From NCBI GenBank assembly GCA_025617745.1, contig CM046859.1, forward strand, positions 23,064,006 to 23,128,005: a stretch of DNA of 64,000 bases, written 5' to 3'. The translations under genes were made by a program, and so were the position numbers. The stretch is from Heliocidaris erythrogramma (lineage: Eukaryota; Echinodermata; Echinoidea; Camarodonta; Echinometridae). The notes beneath the pieces were generated by a model. It made no database searches and was not told where the DNA came from. It worked only from the letters and a program-made list of their open reading frames with translations. Positions 37,828 through 49,344 of this stretch are shown here, in pieces (the stretch's first letter is position 1; every line of letters begins with the position of its first letter).

Positions 37828-39930
37828 GTGAGTTATTGAATTACTGTACAACAGAAATTCTCGTATCAATTTCATAATACTCTCAATATTTTGAGTGATT
37901 ATTTTGTTCATTATGATAATTTTAAAATTACATGAAGCTGATATTTTTTTCCAAACTTGAAATTAATTTATTCAGTTGATCTGCTACACATTTAAAAAAA
38001 GATTTTGTAATCTACTTCCACATCCAGACTGAAACCATGTTTATGATTTTTGTTCCGCTTTTGTTATGTTTGGGCCAATGATATGAAACATTGTAATGCC
38101 ATTAAAAAATTATATGCTTTCTGTTTTTTTATTAGCCTGAATGTTGAAACATGTCACTGTTTCACTGCTATATTGCTTCATTGAAAATGTCAGACTGCAT
38201 TTTCATTTCTCTTTACTGTGATAATACCTTGTATTTGGATAGACATACCCTCTATTCTGAGTTTGTTTGAATTTGTAGCATTGTTCATTTCTTCAAACAA
38301 ACTTTGTGTATGCTGTACATGCATTCTACTCTGCTTTTTCTTCTTTTTCTTCTCCATATTCTTTCTATGTACAATTACTGATGGCCTTACCATTCACCTT
38401 CAACGTTGTCATGAAAGTTGGTACAGGTGTCTGTAATTGATTGATTTGTTCCCATGGAGCAAATCAGTGACGTTGGCCTTCATAAAATCTCTTATTTTGG
38501 TCTGAGATATTAATCTTTTTCTAGCTGACCTATTACCCAGCAAGCAATGGCATAGATCGCACTGACATAAAAACAAAAAATCTTGCAGCGTTTCTCAAGG
38601 TGCTTTTTTTTCTCACTTGTGCAGATACTAGACATTGTGTGGTCTCTGTTTGCAAAGCATTTTTCATTTGAAAAATCAGAAATGTTGACATCTCTCTTGC
38701 AGCTCTAACGCTTGTCACATAATTTGGTCATGTTTGTTCTTTTTTGTTTACAATTATAATTATATCATAATGCCTAATAGAAAATGTTCTGCCAATGGCA
38801 CATTCAAAGTTTTATTTTCTCCACATACATCATGTAATAACAAACAAAATAAAAGATAAGATTACTTCAAATATTTGCGTCTTTCATAAATCACCCAATT
38901 ATGCCTTCATGATGCTGCTTTATATCTCAGTGGTACTTTTATATAACTCTTTTGGTACTACAACTCAAATAGTCAAACCTGCTTTAACCACCACCACCTG
39001 TCTATAAAGACCATGATTTTTGTTTCCCTTGAAATTTGTTTCTCATTGAAACATGTATTAAAGGAACCTGTACATAAATACCACCTGCTCATAAAGACCA
39101 CTTTTCTTCTATCCCTTGAGCGGTCTTTATAGACAGTTTCACTGTATTTCCATAATTGGTGCTGACAAGGCAAATGATGCAACTCAGAATATTTCAACGG
39201 CTACTTTCAACTGAGTTAACAGAAACTTCATTAAATCGCAATCCATTTTCAAAATCATCCCAATCACTGGTATGAAAGTGTAGATCAGTGGTCAATCGAC
39301 TTTCTTGAACAGGGCCATTAAGTACTGCCATTGACAATACATGCCTGTTATAAAATAACTGTGGGAGGGTAGCTGATGGGTTTGTCTGTTGACCCAGACT
39401 AGTAATGATATTCAGATGACCTCAATTTTTTTTTAACACCAGACTGCACAAAAATTTCTCCTCCCTTGTATTTATTTGATCAGTGTATTGAGAGAGCTTG
39501 CACTTCTTCTTCTGCTTCGTCACTGAACTAAAAGATTTCTTGCAGAGAGAGGACAGATGTTAACCAGGCTAAATCTTGCTTCCTCTTGCTTAAAAGTTCT
39601 TTGGATCATCGTTAAAATTCCCCTGATTGCAGTTATTAAACTGCAAGTTGATCAATGCGAAGGGTTGCTGCCCTTTCTAGCTGAGCGGAAAGGTTTTTTA
39701 GCACCTCAAAATAGGGGAATAATTTATCATTAAATATGCATTTCTAGTGGCTTTGATGAGAATGATGCTTATAAAGTATGCAATGGCTTGAAATAGGCTA
39801 GGCACTGGTCATGCAGCATAAAAACCCATTGATCTCCTTTTGACTTGCTTGATAGTTCCCTTTTGAAATTTTTCATTTCAGATGTGTCATGATTTCCTTT
39901 CTTTTCTATTTCATTCTCCTTCATCTGTAT
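37828..39930. other. PDE4 intron sequence, nothing bounded seen
   Basis: AT-rich intron. A CCACCTG/ATAAAGACCA motif recurs at about 38,990-39,015 and 39,080-39,100 but I could not define an element. Confidence 0.4.
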
Positions 39931-39933
39931 ATC

Positions 39934-39987
39934 CCCTTCTCTCTGTCTTTCTCTCTGTCTCTCTCTGTCTTTCTCTCTGTCTCTCTC

Positions 39988-40020
<33 letters not shown>

Positions 40021-40057
40021 CTGTCTCTCTCTCTCTCTCTGTCTCTCTCTCTCTCTG

Positions 40058-40091
<34 letters not shown>

Positions 40092-40094
40092 TCG
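39934..40094. repeat. (CT)n/(CTGT)n microsatellite
   Basis: Long polypyrimidine run with regular CTGT interruptions. A second short (CT)n lies at about 40,246-40,265. Confidence 0.93.
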
Positions 40095-40269
40095 CTCTTG
40101 ACTATAATATTTCTGTCTTTCTATATTTCTCTCTTTCTCCCCCCCCCCCTCCCATTCATCATACTCTTCATCTTCCAGCCCCTCAATTCTCAATCATCTT
40201 CCAGCCCTTCAGTCCTCAATCATCTTCCTTGTGCTCTTGCTGTGTACCTCTCTCTCTCTCTCTCTTTGT

Positions 40270-42982
40270 CGGTCATCTTTTATGTTCTCTCCTTCTACTG
40301 CTTTGCTGGCCTTGCATGGCAGGTGATGTCCCACATACCTGATGAAATGTAACCTTTTGAGAAGTAGCTTGTGGGCTTGGCTAACCAAAATATTTGTTAA
40401 GCTCTTCAGATTGCCTTTCAAACGTTACCACCATGAAGTATTATGTCACATAGCAACAATTTAAGGCCTGTCAATCAAGCTTCCGAATGTGTTCCCTTTC
40501 TGAGATTTGGAAAATAGTGAAGTACTTTCATGCAGCTAGTTTCTCTTTTAAATGTTAGGAATTCAGAGAACATTCTGTTATATTCGTGCAGGACAAATAT
40601 TATAGGTACTTGAAACAGATACTGTAAGCAATTTATTGTTGTTGTTGTTGTTGTTGATAAGCTTGCTTCTTTGTATGAGATGTGCCAAATCTTCTGGTGT
40701 ATTTGTATGTCAGATCAGTGATGCTAACTATACATGTAGGTCTATAGGCTTACCTAAAATTAGGCCTAAAGAGTTGTACACCTTAGGAGCTCACAGGAAA
40801 AATCACATAAAGATATAATATGTAAAGAATTTCATTGACAACCATATTTTGAAAGATGTATACACATCATATACATGTAAACACATGTTTTGAAAAGTAA
40901 CTTCTTTGGAGGAAGTGCTCAGTCTTTTACATTGATCATACTCATCGTTTGGGTGACATACAGTAAGGGCATTAATTAGCGCATGCCATTAAGAATTTTC
41001 AAATATGGCAGGGATTTCTCTCTCCATCAACTGATATAAAGTAGAAATAGATTGTAATATGAGTAGTTTGGTATCGAATAAGCACATATTTTTGAAGTTA
41101 TAGGTATTTTAATGCTAATGACCTTCTACTTTAAACACAATAGTGCGCGTCTGCGTTTAGTGCGCGTCTGCGTTTAGCAGAACGATGCAACGCACTTACG
41201 CCCTTCTGCAGTCACCACGATGCTATACATTTAGACAGGGAGTCCACCCTGTTTCTGCAAGAAATGATGCCCAACCATCCCTATGTTCATAAACATCCCC
41301 ATAAAACAATTGCTACTTCAGCTTAAGAGGGATGAAATGTTTAACTTTGGACGTCTGAATAGGGGGGGGGGATGGTGGTAGATTGTATTGATGTTTTCCA
41401 TCTCTTAGTTCATGGTTTCTAGGATGTGGCATTCTATCAAGTGGTACATTAACCTTTGGAATTGTGGGCAAGGATGGACAGACAAGATGTCGATATTGAT
41501 GGCAAGCAAGAGGGGCATGTATCCGGTTCTTTCCATGGCACCTGCCAATAATGCAGCCCTGATTCGTTCAGTGATTGCCACGAATCGGCTAATAATGTCG
41601 CTAGTCTGATGCCCCCTGTCATGTGGCCGGGCCCCCCTGTAGTTGACTGTTCCCATTGACATGTGGTACGTTGCAATTGACTTGTGGTACGTCCCAATTG
41701 GCTCGGCAGTGTAAAATACAGTAAATGTATAGGCTTCTAAACCTGTTGTTATCATCATTTCAAATCATATTTTAGTATAGTATATCTTCTGATGATTAGG
41801 TTTGTCCTCATGTACATGTAGTCCTTTTTTTTCCCCCTATTTTACCTGGGGTTTTTTGAGAAATAATTGAAAAATATCTGTACGAGTCTAAAATGAAAAA
41901 TCTGATCTGTATTTAAGAAGTCTATAATTATATTGAGGGATGAATCACTACAAATTTGTACTCATGAAATTGGAAGTTTAAAAATAAGTCATGAAAGTAT
42001 TTTATTTTACTCTCTTACTTAGTACTTTGTAGGCAGTGAGAAAGTGACTTGAAATCCAATTTTAGGAGGATTGGTCTGTCCATACTCAAAATCTAGTGTC
42101 TCTCGACCAGAGAGATCACCGAAAATGTTCAAAGACGCTTGTGAAAATGCTCTGCATATTTACATACTTGTTGAGGTCCTGTCATAGAAAAGGGGATGAT
42201 GGACTCTACATCGGTTCTGAAGGGAATTCCAGAGATAAAGAAAGTCATTGTCTGCCTCAAGAGAATAATTCTATCTGTCACGACTGATAATACCCTAAAA
42301 TGAAGCGATGTCATCTACCTCAGCTTTGATTCTGTGTTTAGATCTCAATTTTCTAGTTTGTTGTTTCATCCTGGGGGGGGGGGGGTTCATTTTTTTTTTC
42401 TGCATCAATATTTCTTTTAACTCCTTTACATATTTATTCTGTTATGACTTGTATGATAGATCCTCACAGTTTTATGTTCTTTTCTTTATTCAATTTTTAT
42501 CTTTTCCTTCCCCTCTTGCTTCTCTTTTCTTTTTCATCTAACACTCTGTCTTTCTCCCTCTCTTCCCTCTCTTTATCTCTGTCTTCCTCTCATCTCTTCT
42601 TATCTCTTCCTCTTCTCATCCTCTTCTCATCCCTTCTTAACTCTTCCTCTTCTCATCCCATCATGTCCCCTTCTCCGTAATGTTCATTCTATAGAGTGTC
42701 GAGTTCCTCTTTTCTTCACCCAAGCTTGGGATAGAATTAGTCTCGAACATGTGTCTTTTGAGAGACATCGAAATATTGAATATGTGGGACCAGGGGGAAA
42801 TGCATAATTCTCCATGTTTTGACACCAACCTGTCACTAAGCTGTCATTGTAGGGAAGGGTTAAGGGGAAGACTAGTGCCATCTCCCTTGCATGCAGAAGC
42901 TGAGAAATTTCTTGCGATGTTCATGAAAAAGAGTAAATTTACATGTACAAGTATATTAGGAGGAGCTTTTATCATCATCATC
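40270..42982. other. PDE4 intron sequence with minor repeats
   Basis: Contains a two-unit 17-bp repeat at about 41,144-41,177 (TGCGCGTCTGCGTTTAG), a poly-G run at 42,373-42,386 and a pyrimidine-rich tract at 42,480-42,670. No exon candidate. Confidence 0.45.
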
Positions 42983-43512
42983 AGTGGTGGATTTAGGGGG
43001 TTACAAGGACTTGTGCCATGTAGCAAGGTTTGGTTGGGTTTTGTGGTTTCTCTGCTTCAGCTTGTGTTGTGACAGCACATTTTTAGCCATACCTGGGTGA
43101 CCTTAAAAGTTTGATGAACTTGTAATCAATATCTTTGTTTATATACACCTACCACATATTTTGAACTAGAAAATTGCTTTGTAAAAATATGTTTAAAGCA
43201 AAGTTAGGCAATTCATCTACTGGTAAATATTGTTTTCATAATGAATGAGTGGCAGATTTAGGGGGGAACAAGGACTTGTGCCATGTAGCAAGGTTTGGTT
43301 GGGTTTTGTGGTTTCTCTGCTTCAGCTTGTGTTGTGACAGCACATTTTTAGCCATACCTGGGTGACCTTAAAAGTTTGATGAACTTGTAATCAATATCTT
43401 TGTTTATATACACCTACCACATATTTTGAACTAGAAAATTGCTTTGTAAAAATATGTTTAAAGCAAAGTTAGGCAATTCATCTACTGGTAAATATTGTTT
43501 TCATAATGAACA
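42983..43512. repeat. Near-identical 265-bp tandem duplication
   Basis: Copy 1 (42,983-43,247) and copy 2 (43,248-43,512) are almost identical over the full unit. The only differences I see are at the start (GTGGTGGATTTAGGGGGTT against GTGGCAGATTTAGGGGGGA). This is either a very recent duplication or an assembly artefact. Confidence 0.93.
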
Positions 43513-44130
43513 TCCTGAATGCGTGTTTTGTTTACTGGCAAATGAAATAAATTCCTGTTTTAGTAGAAGTTTATGATGACTGTTCCAAATATACCCCTTT
43601 TTATCTTTAAAAAAAAAATTACTTCCTAATGATTTCTGACAAGATTTTTGTGTTTAATGTCATATATTGAGCTTTTTCATATAAATGGCTTTGAATGTCA
43701 TTAACAAATGGTTATCATTTTAAAATGTTAATATTTTCTCCTGTGTAATATATAACATGTATGTTTTTGTGTAAAAGGCTTTTAACAGACATGTATATCG
43801 ATCAGATATTATTCACTTGCATTTTATTCTCCTTCTTCCGTCAATATAAATATGCTTGGAGAAATCTAAATGGCCAGTTAGAGTTGTATGGTATTCATAC
43901 CTCATAACCTTATCCTATCTCATTTTGAACGATAGTCGTCAAATTATCTGCAAATGATCAGCAATTCTTTGTGGACCAATTAGATAGGGATGTTAACGAG
44001 CAGAGAGATTCATACGGGTGATTAGTTTGCTGTGATTAGAATTGGAAATGCATTGCTTCTCCAAAAAACAAACTTGAATAAAATATTAACTTCAACTTCA
44101 TTTTTACAGAGCTGCTGTCATTAAAGAGAA

Positions 44131-44830
44131 GGTTGAGTCCTGGGAAAAGTGAAAAATAATTTGTGAACTTCAGGGCTGCCAACCTTGAGTGAGAGTTTAG
44201 AGAGACATTGCGAGGGAGCGAAGCGACCGAGAGGGAAAGGTTTGGAAGGGGGTGTCCCCCCTTCCACGGAAAGGAGCTTTGAAAATTTTACAGCATTAAT
44301 GTACTAAATTGAATTGAATTTGGAATATCAGATTTTTGGAGAATTTTTTGGTTTGTTTGTTACTTTCTACTTTGGGGGTTCAGCTTGAGAATTCGTTTAT
44401 TTGAGTGAGACAGTCAGAATTGGGTAAATTGCGTGAGTCTCGCGCTCAATGCGTGAGAGTTGGCAGCCCTGGAACTTTCTCTTTCCTTTTATGTCGGTTT
44501 AGAAGAATATCATAGTAGAAATGTCCCCTGAAAAGGATTGCTCTTCAAATGCCCTCATATTAAAAAAAACGACTAGAAATAGCTGAAGTGTTCAGGCCGA
44601 ACATTAATTCCACATGTATGTGCAGTCCCATATACCCATTTCTGTTTGCAGTGCATGTGCTCTTCAGTGAGATTGGGTCAATATCTTATCATTTTGATGA
44701 TTTCAAAACCTCACACTATACACCCATTCTATGTAGACATGATCAACCTTTTTTCCAATTGCTTTGAGACATTCTTTCACAATGTAATCGCATGACTAGA
44801 ACTCAACTTTTTCTGTAAAGTCAGTGTTGG
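44131..44830. repeat. Dispersed repeat copy carrying a nested hAT-like insertion
   Basis: This is paralogous to 34,686-35,570 (shared blocks listed there). The alignment is interrupted here by the 301-bp element at 44,171-44,471. Confidence 0.72.
44171..44471. mobile_element. 301-bp hAT-like element, CAGGGCTGCCAAC termini
   Basis: The termini CAGGGCTGCCAAC and GTTGGCAGCCCTG are perfect complements and have the CAGGG start usual for hAT elements. GAACTT is duplicated at both sides (44,165-44,170 and 44,472-44,477). The paralogous locus at about 34,725 has a single ATGAACTTTCTC, giving direct empty-site evidence. The element has no coding capacity. Confidence 0.85.
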
Positions 44831-46648
44831 CAATTTTTTTTTTTTTTAGTTATAGGAGTTACAGTTATAGGAGATCAAGAATAGAAAGTAGGTCTGCCTG
44901 AATTTCTCTTATTGCCTTGCGGGAGTTCAGGAGACTCTGAGAAATAATTGAAATTGAATATTCAGGTGGTATGGATGGAAGGAGTAATTTGGTTGATTTG
45001 AAATTATTATCCCCTTTGTATTAATTATGTTGTGTGTGTGGGTTTGACCTGATTTTTAAAGGTGACAAAGATTGAAAATATTCAGTAATTACTGCTTGCA
45101 GAATATTATTGTCATCGTATAATAGAGAGAGAGAGAGTAGATTTGAAGAGGTTTTACAAGTAATTATGTTCTCACAACCTTTGCTCAAGAGTGTCATTTG
45201 ACTCATTTCATTACCACTTATCCTTGCATTTATAGTGAAATAGGTAGTGTAAAGGGCTGGTTACATTTCTCTGATAATGATAACTATAAGATATTTCATT
45301 AAAGGTCCACCCTAAACCTGTCCTACTATTAACAGACATGAGCATGCTCAAATGTGCATAAACCGTGAAGTAAGGTGTACCTTTAATTTAAAAACTTGTT
45401 ATCGTTATTGTTATCGGGCAAATGTGACCTGCCTTTAAGTGTTTTGTTTTTTAGAGTAAATCATCTCCATCTCTGTTTTGCTTTCTATTTCCTGTCTTTA
45501 CTTCCTTCTCCCCATATCTTTTGAATTGAATTTAGTCCTTGCATAATAGGGTGTTTATATATTGATTTTTATTGACATTTTATCATTGAAAAATGAGAAG
45601 AAAAATCCATTGCCTATATAAATTACAGGTGTATAGGAAAATAATTTTCAGTTGGTACATCATTCTCGAGAAACTTACAAGTGCATACTTAACAAAGTGT
45701 TTGTGTTTTGGTTACATTCAACATTTCCTGAAGAATAGCCAACTTTGCAAAAAGACAAATTTGAGAAGTTTTGCTGGTAGGCAGATTTTTCCCTTGATGT
45801 TTATGAGTGACTTCAAGTTATTTTGGATACATTTGAAATATGACATGTATGAGCTACTTGAAAATGCACTTTTCATCTCAAATTAAATTGATACTTCAAG
45901 CTAGATAGACAAATCCGTAATGGCAATTCTTGAAAATCACTTTTTATTGAAAAAAGAAAAAAAAAATCATTGCCATTGGTGAAAGGAGAAAACTCATTTG
46001 TGCAATATCGAATCCTGTATCCTTGGTGAAAGAATATAAGTTATTCTGAGATACAACAGTCATTTTGATCCCAGATGCTGTATAGAGGCCCTACCTATTT
46101 ATTTATAAAATCTGGTGTCCAAGCGGAAAATGGTATTAGACAGAAGTGGAGCGTAGCTAATCCCCGACACAGTAGATCCTTCGATCATGATCTAACATCA
46201 AAGATCGGCCAGGTTCAATATACATAGCCATTTTGCATGACCTTGGCATTCAGTGCACGTATTAGATATCCCTATTATAGTTCTATTCTGCACCGTCACC
46301 AATACAAATATATTTACCCATGGTTCAAGCTAACCTATGGAGTTTACAGTTCTTGTCTAACATTATGAGAATGACAAGAGAACATGCTCAAGAATCAAAA
46401 TAACAAATAGAAACAAACACTGAGTGAATAATGAAAAGATCTACAAAGCGCTTTAATAGAGACATAATGGGAATAACTTTTTTGGAGACCTGTTCACATT
46501 ATGGACTTAACCAGTCCAACTTGGCAAAGAATACAATGTCTAAACCCTTTCACATTCTAACTGTAAGTGTTGTTCAACTCGATTAGAGAAGGCTTTCCCA
46601 ATACGTGATAGCATTTTCACATATCAAGAAACAACAAAATAGTGGTGC
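44831..46648. other. PDE4 intron sequence, nothing bounded seen
   Basis: AT-rich intron. A 97-codon frame at 45,593 is low in coding character and unsupported. Confidence 0.4.
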
Positions 46649-46740
46649 TAAAAACTGTCTGATGCTACATCACTGGTAAACTAACATATTCTAGTGAGAA
46701 TAAGGTAGTTTAGCAGTGATGTAGCATCAGACAGTTTTTA
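46649..46740. repeat. 92-nt near-perfect hairpin
   Basis: The left arm 46,649-46,675 pairs perfectly with 46,714-46,740 over 27 bp. After one G-G mismatch, 7 further pairs follow. The 22-nt loop can itself form ATTCT/AGAAT. The size resembles a miRNA precursor, but near-perfect pairing is equally typical of a tiny fold-back repeat. I do not recognise either arm as a known miRNA. Confidence 0.85.
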
Positions 46741-47293
46741 TTGCGATATGAGACTGGATGATTAAAGAGGTTCATGTATTGAATTCACCAATAAATCACA
46801 CACATACGTGCATCTCCCTGACAAAATATTAATAACGGTTCCTTGTTTCATGGAGGACCATATATCACTTTTCTTTGCCAATTATGATGATGTGATTGCT
46901 TGTTTTGATTTCAACCATGATACTATTCATGGAATGTGAAAGCACTGTGCAAGTCATAACAAATCTTGTTTTGAATATGCCTTCCTCTTCTTTCCTCTGA
47001 AAACTGAACAACAATCATATATTACAATTTTTTTAATTGGATCTCAGCAACAATTGATATACCTATATATTTGTACACACTTGTACACACTTGTAGAATG
47101 TAAAAGGATTACTAAGAGAATCCGATATTATGTCCACTTTTATTTACCAGGTAAAGGTAATTTCAGCCATTTGAAAGTGATCATCATTCAAATCAAATCT
47201 TAACTTATTTCAATAAAAATTCCAGTTCTTTCCTCCTATATTTTTTCTGTTTATTTACAGTATCAACAACAACTTGTATTGCGTTATTCTTAA

Positions 47294-47478
47294 GGGCGAT
47301 TCCATTTAGACACATGATATTTATCCATATATTTCATCCATAAATGAAAAATCTCTTGATATGACCATGACTATAGGTGGTGATACCAGAAAACACTGTT
47401 ATTCAATATCAAGAGATCTTCATTTTTGGATGAAATATGTTGGAAGTAGACATTTGTTGTACGGGACACTGTTCGCCC
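47294..47478. mobile_element. 185-bp fold-back element with TTAA target duplication
   Basis: TTAA at 47,290-47,293 and 47,479-47,482 flanks GGGCGA and TCGCCC termini. Inner arms pair over ATATTTCATCCA, AATGAA and ATCTCTTGATAT. TTAA duplications are characteristic of piggyBac-type elements (also Kolobok). Non-autonomous. Confidence 0.75.
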
Positions 47479-47679
47479 TTAAGTGGAATTTAGTGCCGCA
47501 ATGTAGGCTACGTGCGGCACTCTTGCAGAAAATAATCTGGTTGCCGATGATATGCACATGTATATGTGCATGTACCTCATGTGTCTTCAATTCCCATATA
47601 CTTTACATGTGCCTCCATGCAAAATTGCAGTGATTCTGTGTTTTCTTTTTTATCCAAACTTATATTATTTGTTGAGAGA

Positions 47680-47726
47680 CAGAAGGGCATGAAGTCATAA
47701 CTTTTCACAGAGTTAATGCCCTTCTG
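47680..47726. repeat. Short palindromic dispersed element, CAGAAGGGCAT arms
   Basis: CAGAAGGGCAT pairs with ATGCCCTTCTG over a 25-nt loop containing GAGTTA. Related to the copy at 26,573. Confidence 0.65.
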
Positions 47727-47904
47727 GCTTTAAAAAGATGGTATCATCATGATATTGTCCTATCCATCTGGTTTTGTTTTAAATATTGTTTTTCAGATAT
47801 AAAACCTCATTCTGTCAGTTATGTCAGATGAAATCTTATTACACTTGACACATCATTACTTACGATCCATCTCCCCTTGCTCTGTCTTTCTCTTTCTCAT
47901 GCAG

Positions 47905-48084
47905 CTTTGACGTTGAAAATGGCCCGTCGCCGAGCAGAAGTCCAGGCCTGGAGGCGGCTAGCCCCTCGTCCGGCCTGGTGCTTAACTTTCCCCAGAGGAG
48001 GGAGTCCTTCCTCTATCGCTCGGACAGCGAGTTTGACCTCTCACCAAAGTCCATGTCCAGAAATTCTTCCATCACAAGTGAATC
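47905..48084 (+). CDS. PDE4: PDE4 exon 2: long-isoform common exon with UCR1 start and PKA site
   Basis: The acceptor (CTTTCTCATGCAG) and donor (AATC|GTAAGT) are both strong. The first base completes the codon from any phase-2 start exon. The 180-bp exon encodes [14 protein letters not shown], then [18 protein letters not shown] and [12 protein letters not shown]. This is nearly residue-for-residue the region in human PDE4A/B/D where UCR1 begins. RRESF holds the conserved PKA phosphorylation site that activates PDE4 long isoforms (Ser codon 48,005-48,007). Exon end is phase 2. Its presence makes any transcript using it a long form. Confidence 0.95.
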
Positions 48085-48468
48085 GTAAGTTTTCAATTCT
48101 TTTGCCATATTATTTTTTTTTCTCATTCTAAGAGGGTAACAATAATAATAATAATGGATAACGATATTCATATTGCGCTCATATCTATCAAGCAAGGTGC
48201 TTATACGGTGTTTCAAATAATATTACCACAGCTGTGGTATGGCTACTGATTGTGGTGCTCACGGCATTCAAGGAATTCCTTCCCACCAGGTACAACTGGG
48301 TAGAGAATTGCAGAAGAAATAATAATATTCTGGATTTATATAGTGCCTAATACATCTACTATGTCCCTAAGCACTTTACAGATATATTATTAACCTGGTC
48401 ATGGGATGAAGAATAGGAAATCATCCCCACAGAGCTGTATAATATATTCAAATAGTTAATGATTAAAC

Positions 48469-48830
48469 GGTAAGCACTATATAGGCACCAATCCTGTAGC
48501 TCTCATGAATATTCATATCAGAAACCCCTTTTTTGAAGACTTTGAAAGATACTACAAGTTTCGGACTTGTATTTTCTTACTCGGTCACCTTATTTTTAAA
48601 TCAGCAAAAGAAAATTTCGTTCGAACTCGTGGTCCTTTCACCAAGAGAGGACTGGATTATCCGATTGCGCCACACAGAACAGCTGCTCGATGCCCTTGCT
48701 CGCTACAATTCGTTTTCATGAATATTCATGCCGACTAGTTTTGACGGAATAAACCGTATTATGAGCAATTTGACGCGATATGAATATTCATCAGCTCAGC
48801 TGCAGGATTGGTGCCTATATAGTGCTTACC
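48469..48830. mobile_element. 362-bp TIR element with 9-bp duplication and tRNA-like core
   Basis: The left arm begins GGTAAGCACTATATAGGCAC and is mirrored at the right end. Arms extend about 45 bp through ATGAATATTCATAT. TGATTAAAC is duplicated on both sides (48,460-48,468 and 48,831-48,839). A 9-bp duplication suggests a MULE-like element. On the minus strand the interior has an A-box-like TGGCGCAATCGG (48,661-48,672) and a B-box-like GAGTTCGAAC (48,619-48,628) at the spacing found in tRNA genes. Confidence 0.82.
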
Positions 48831-49344
48831 TGATTAAACAACATAAAAAGAATAAATGATTCTTTATTAAGGCCCACTTGGAAGTTATATCAGAGTTAAC
48901 TTCCTTTTGCCAAATTTTATTTAGGGATATCAACCAATATTCCAAAATTACTTTTTCTTTTATGTAGAATACTGTTTTAATATTCAAACTTGAAATATCT
49001 CTTTACAGAAGGAATGTCTATAGCTAACATTTTGAACATAGGTTACCGGAATGGAACCTAACCCCAGATATTCAGCGCAAAAGAATTGCTGGCAATTGGT
49101 CCTCTTTAACACTTACAATACGAACCTGATTGGTTAGTCACGGACAGGCATTTGACAAAGTTCGAAAGTTTGAAGGCATGTAGAAAATAAGTATTTAATT
49201 GAAGCAAGCTATTTTATGTTTCATTGTGAAGGGTATAACTGAAGGAGTTAAAATTTAATAATAAAATTTGGTTGCCATGGTAACCTAAAATTATAATCCA
49301 TAAAATATTCAGTGTCACGGATGTACAAAATGCCTACTCTTAAT

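Noticed and set aside
39882-40352. 156-codon Ser/Leu-rich frame
   Set aside because: Artefact of the (CT)n/(CTGT)n repeat; no splice sites or homology.
46649-46740. Calling the hairpin a miRNA gene
   Set aside because: Pairing is too perfect for a typical animal precursor and neither arm matches a miRNA I know; reported as a hairpin only.
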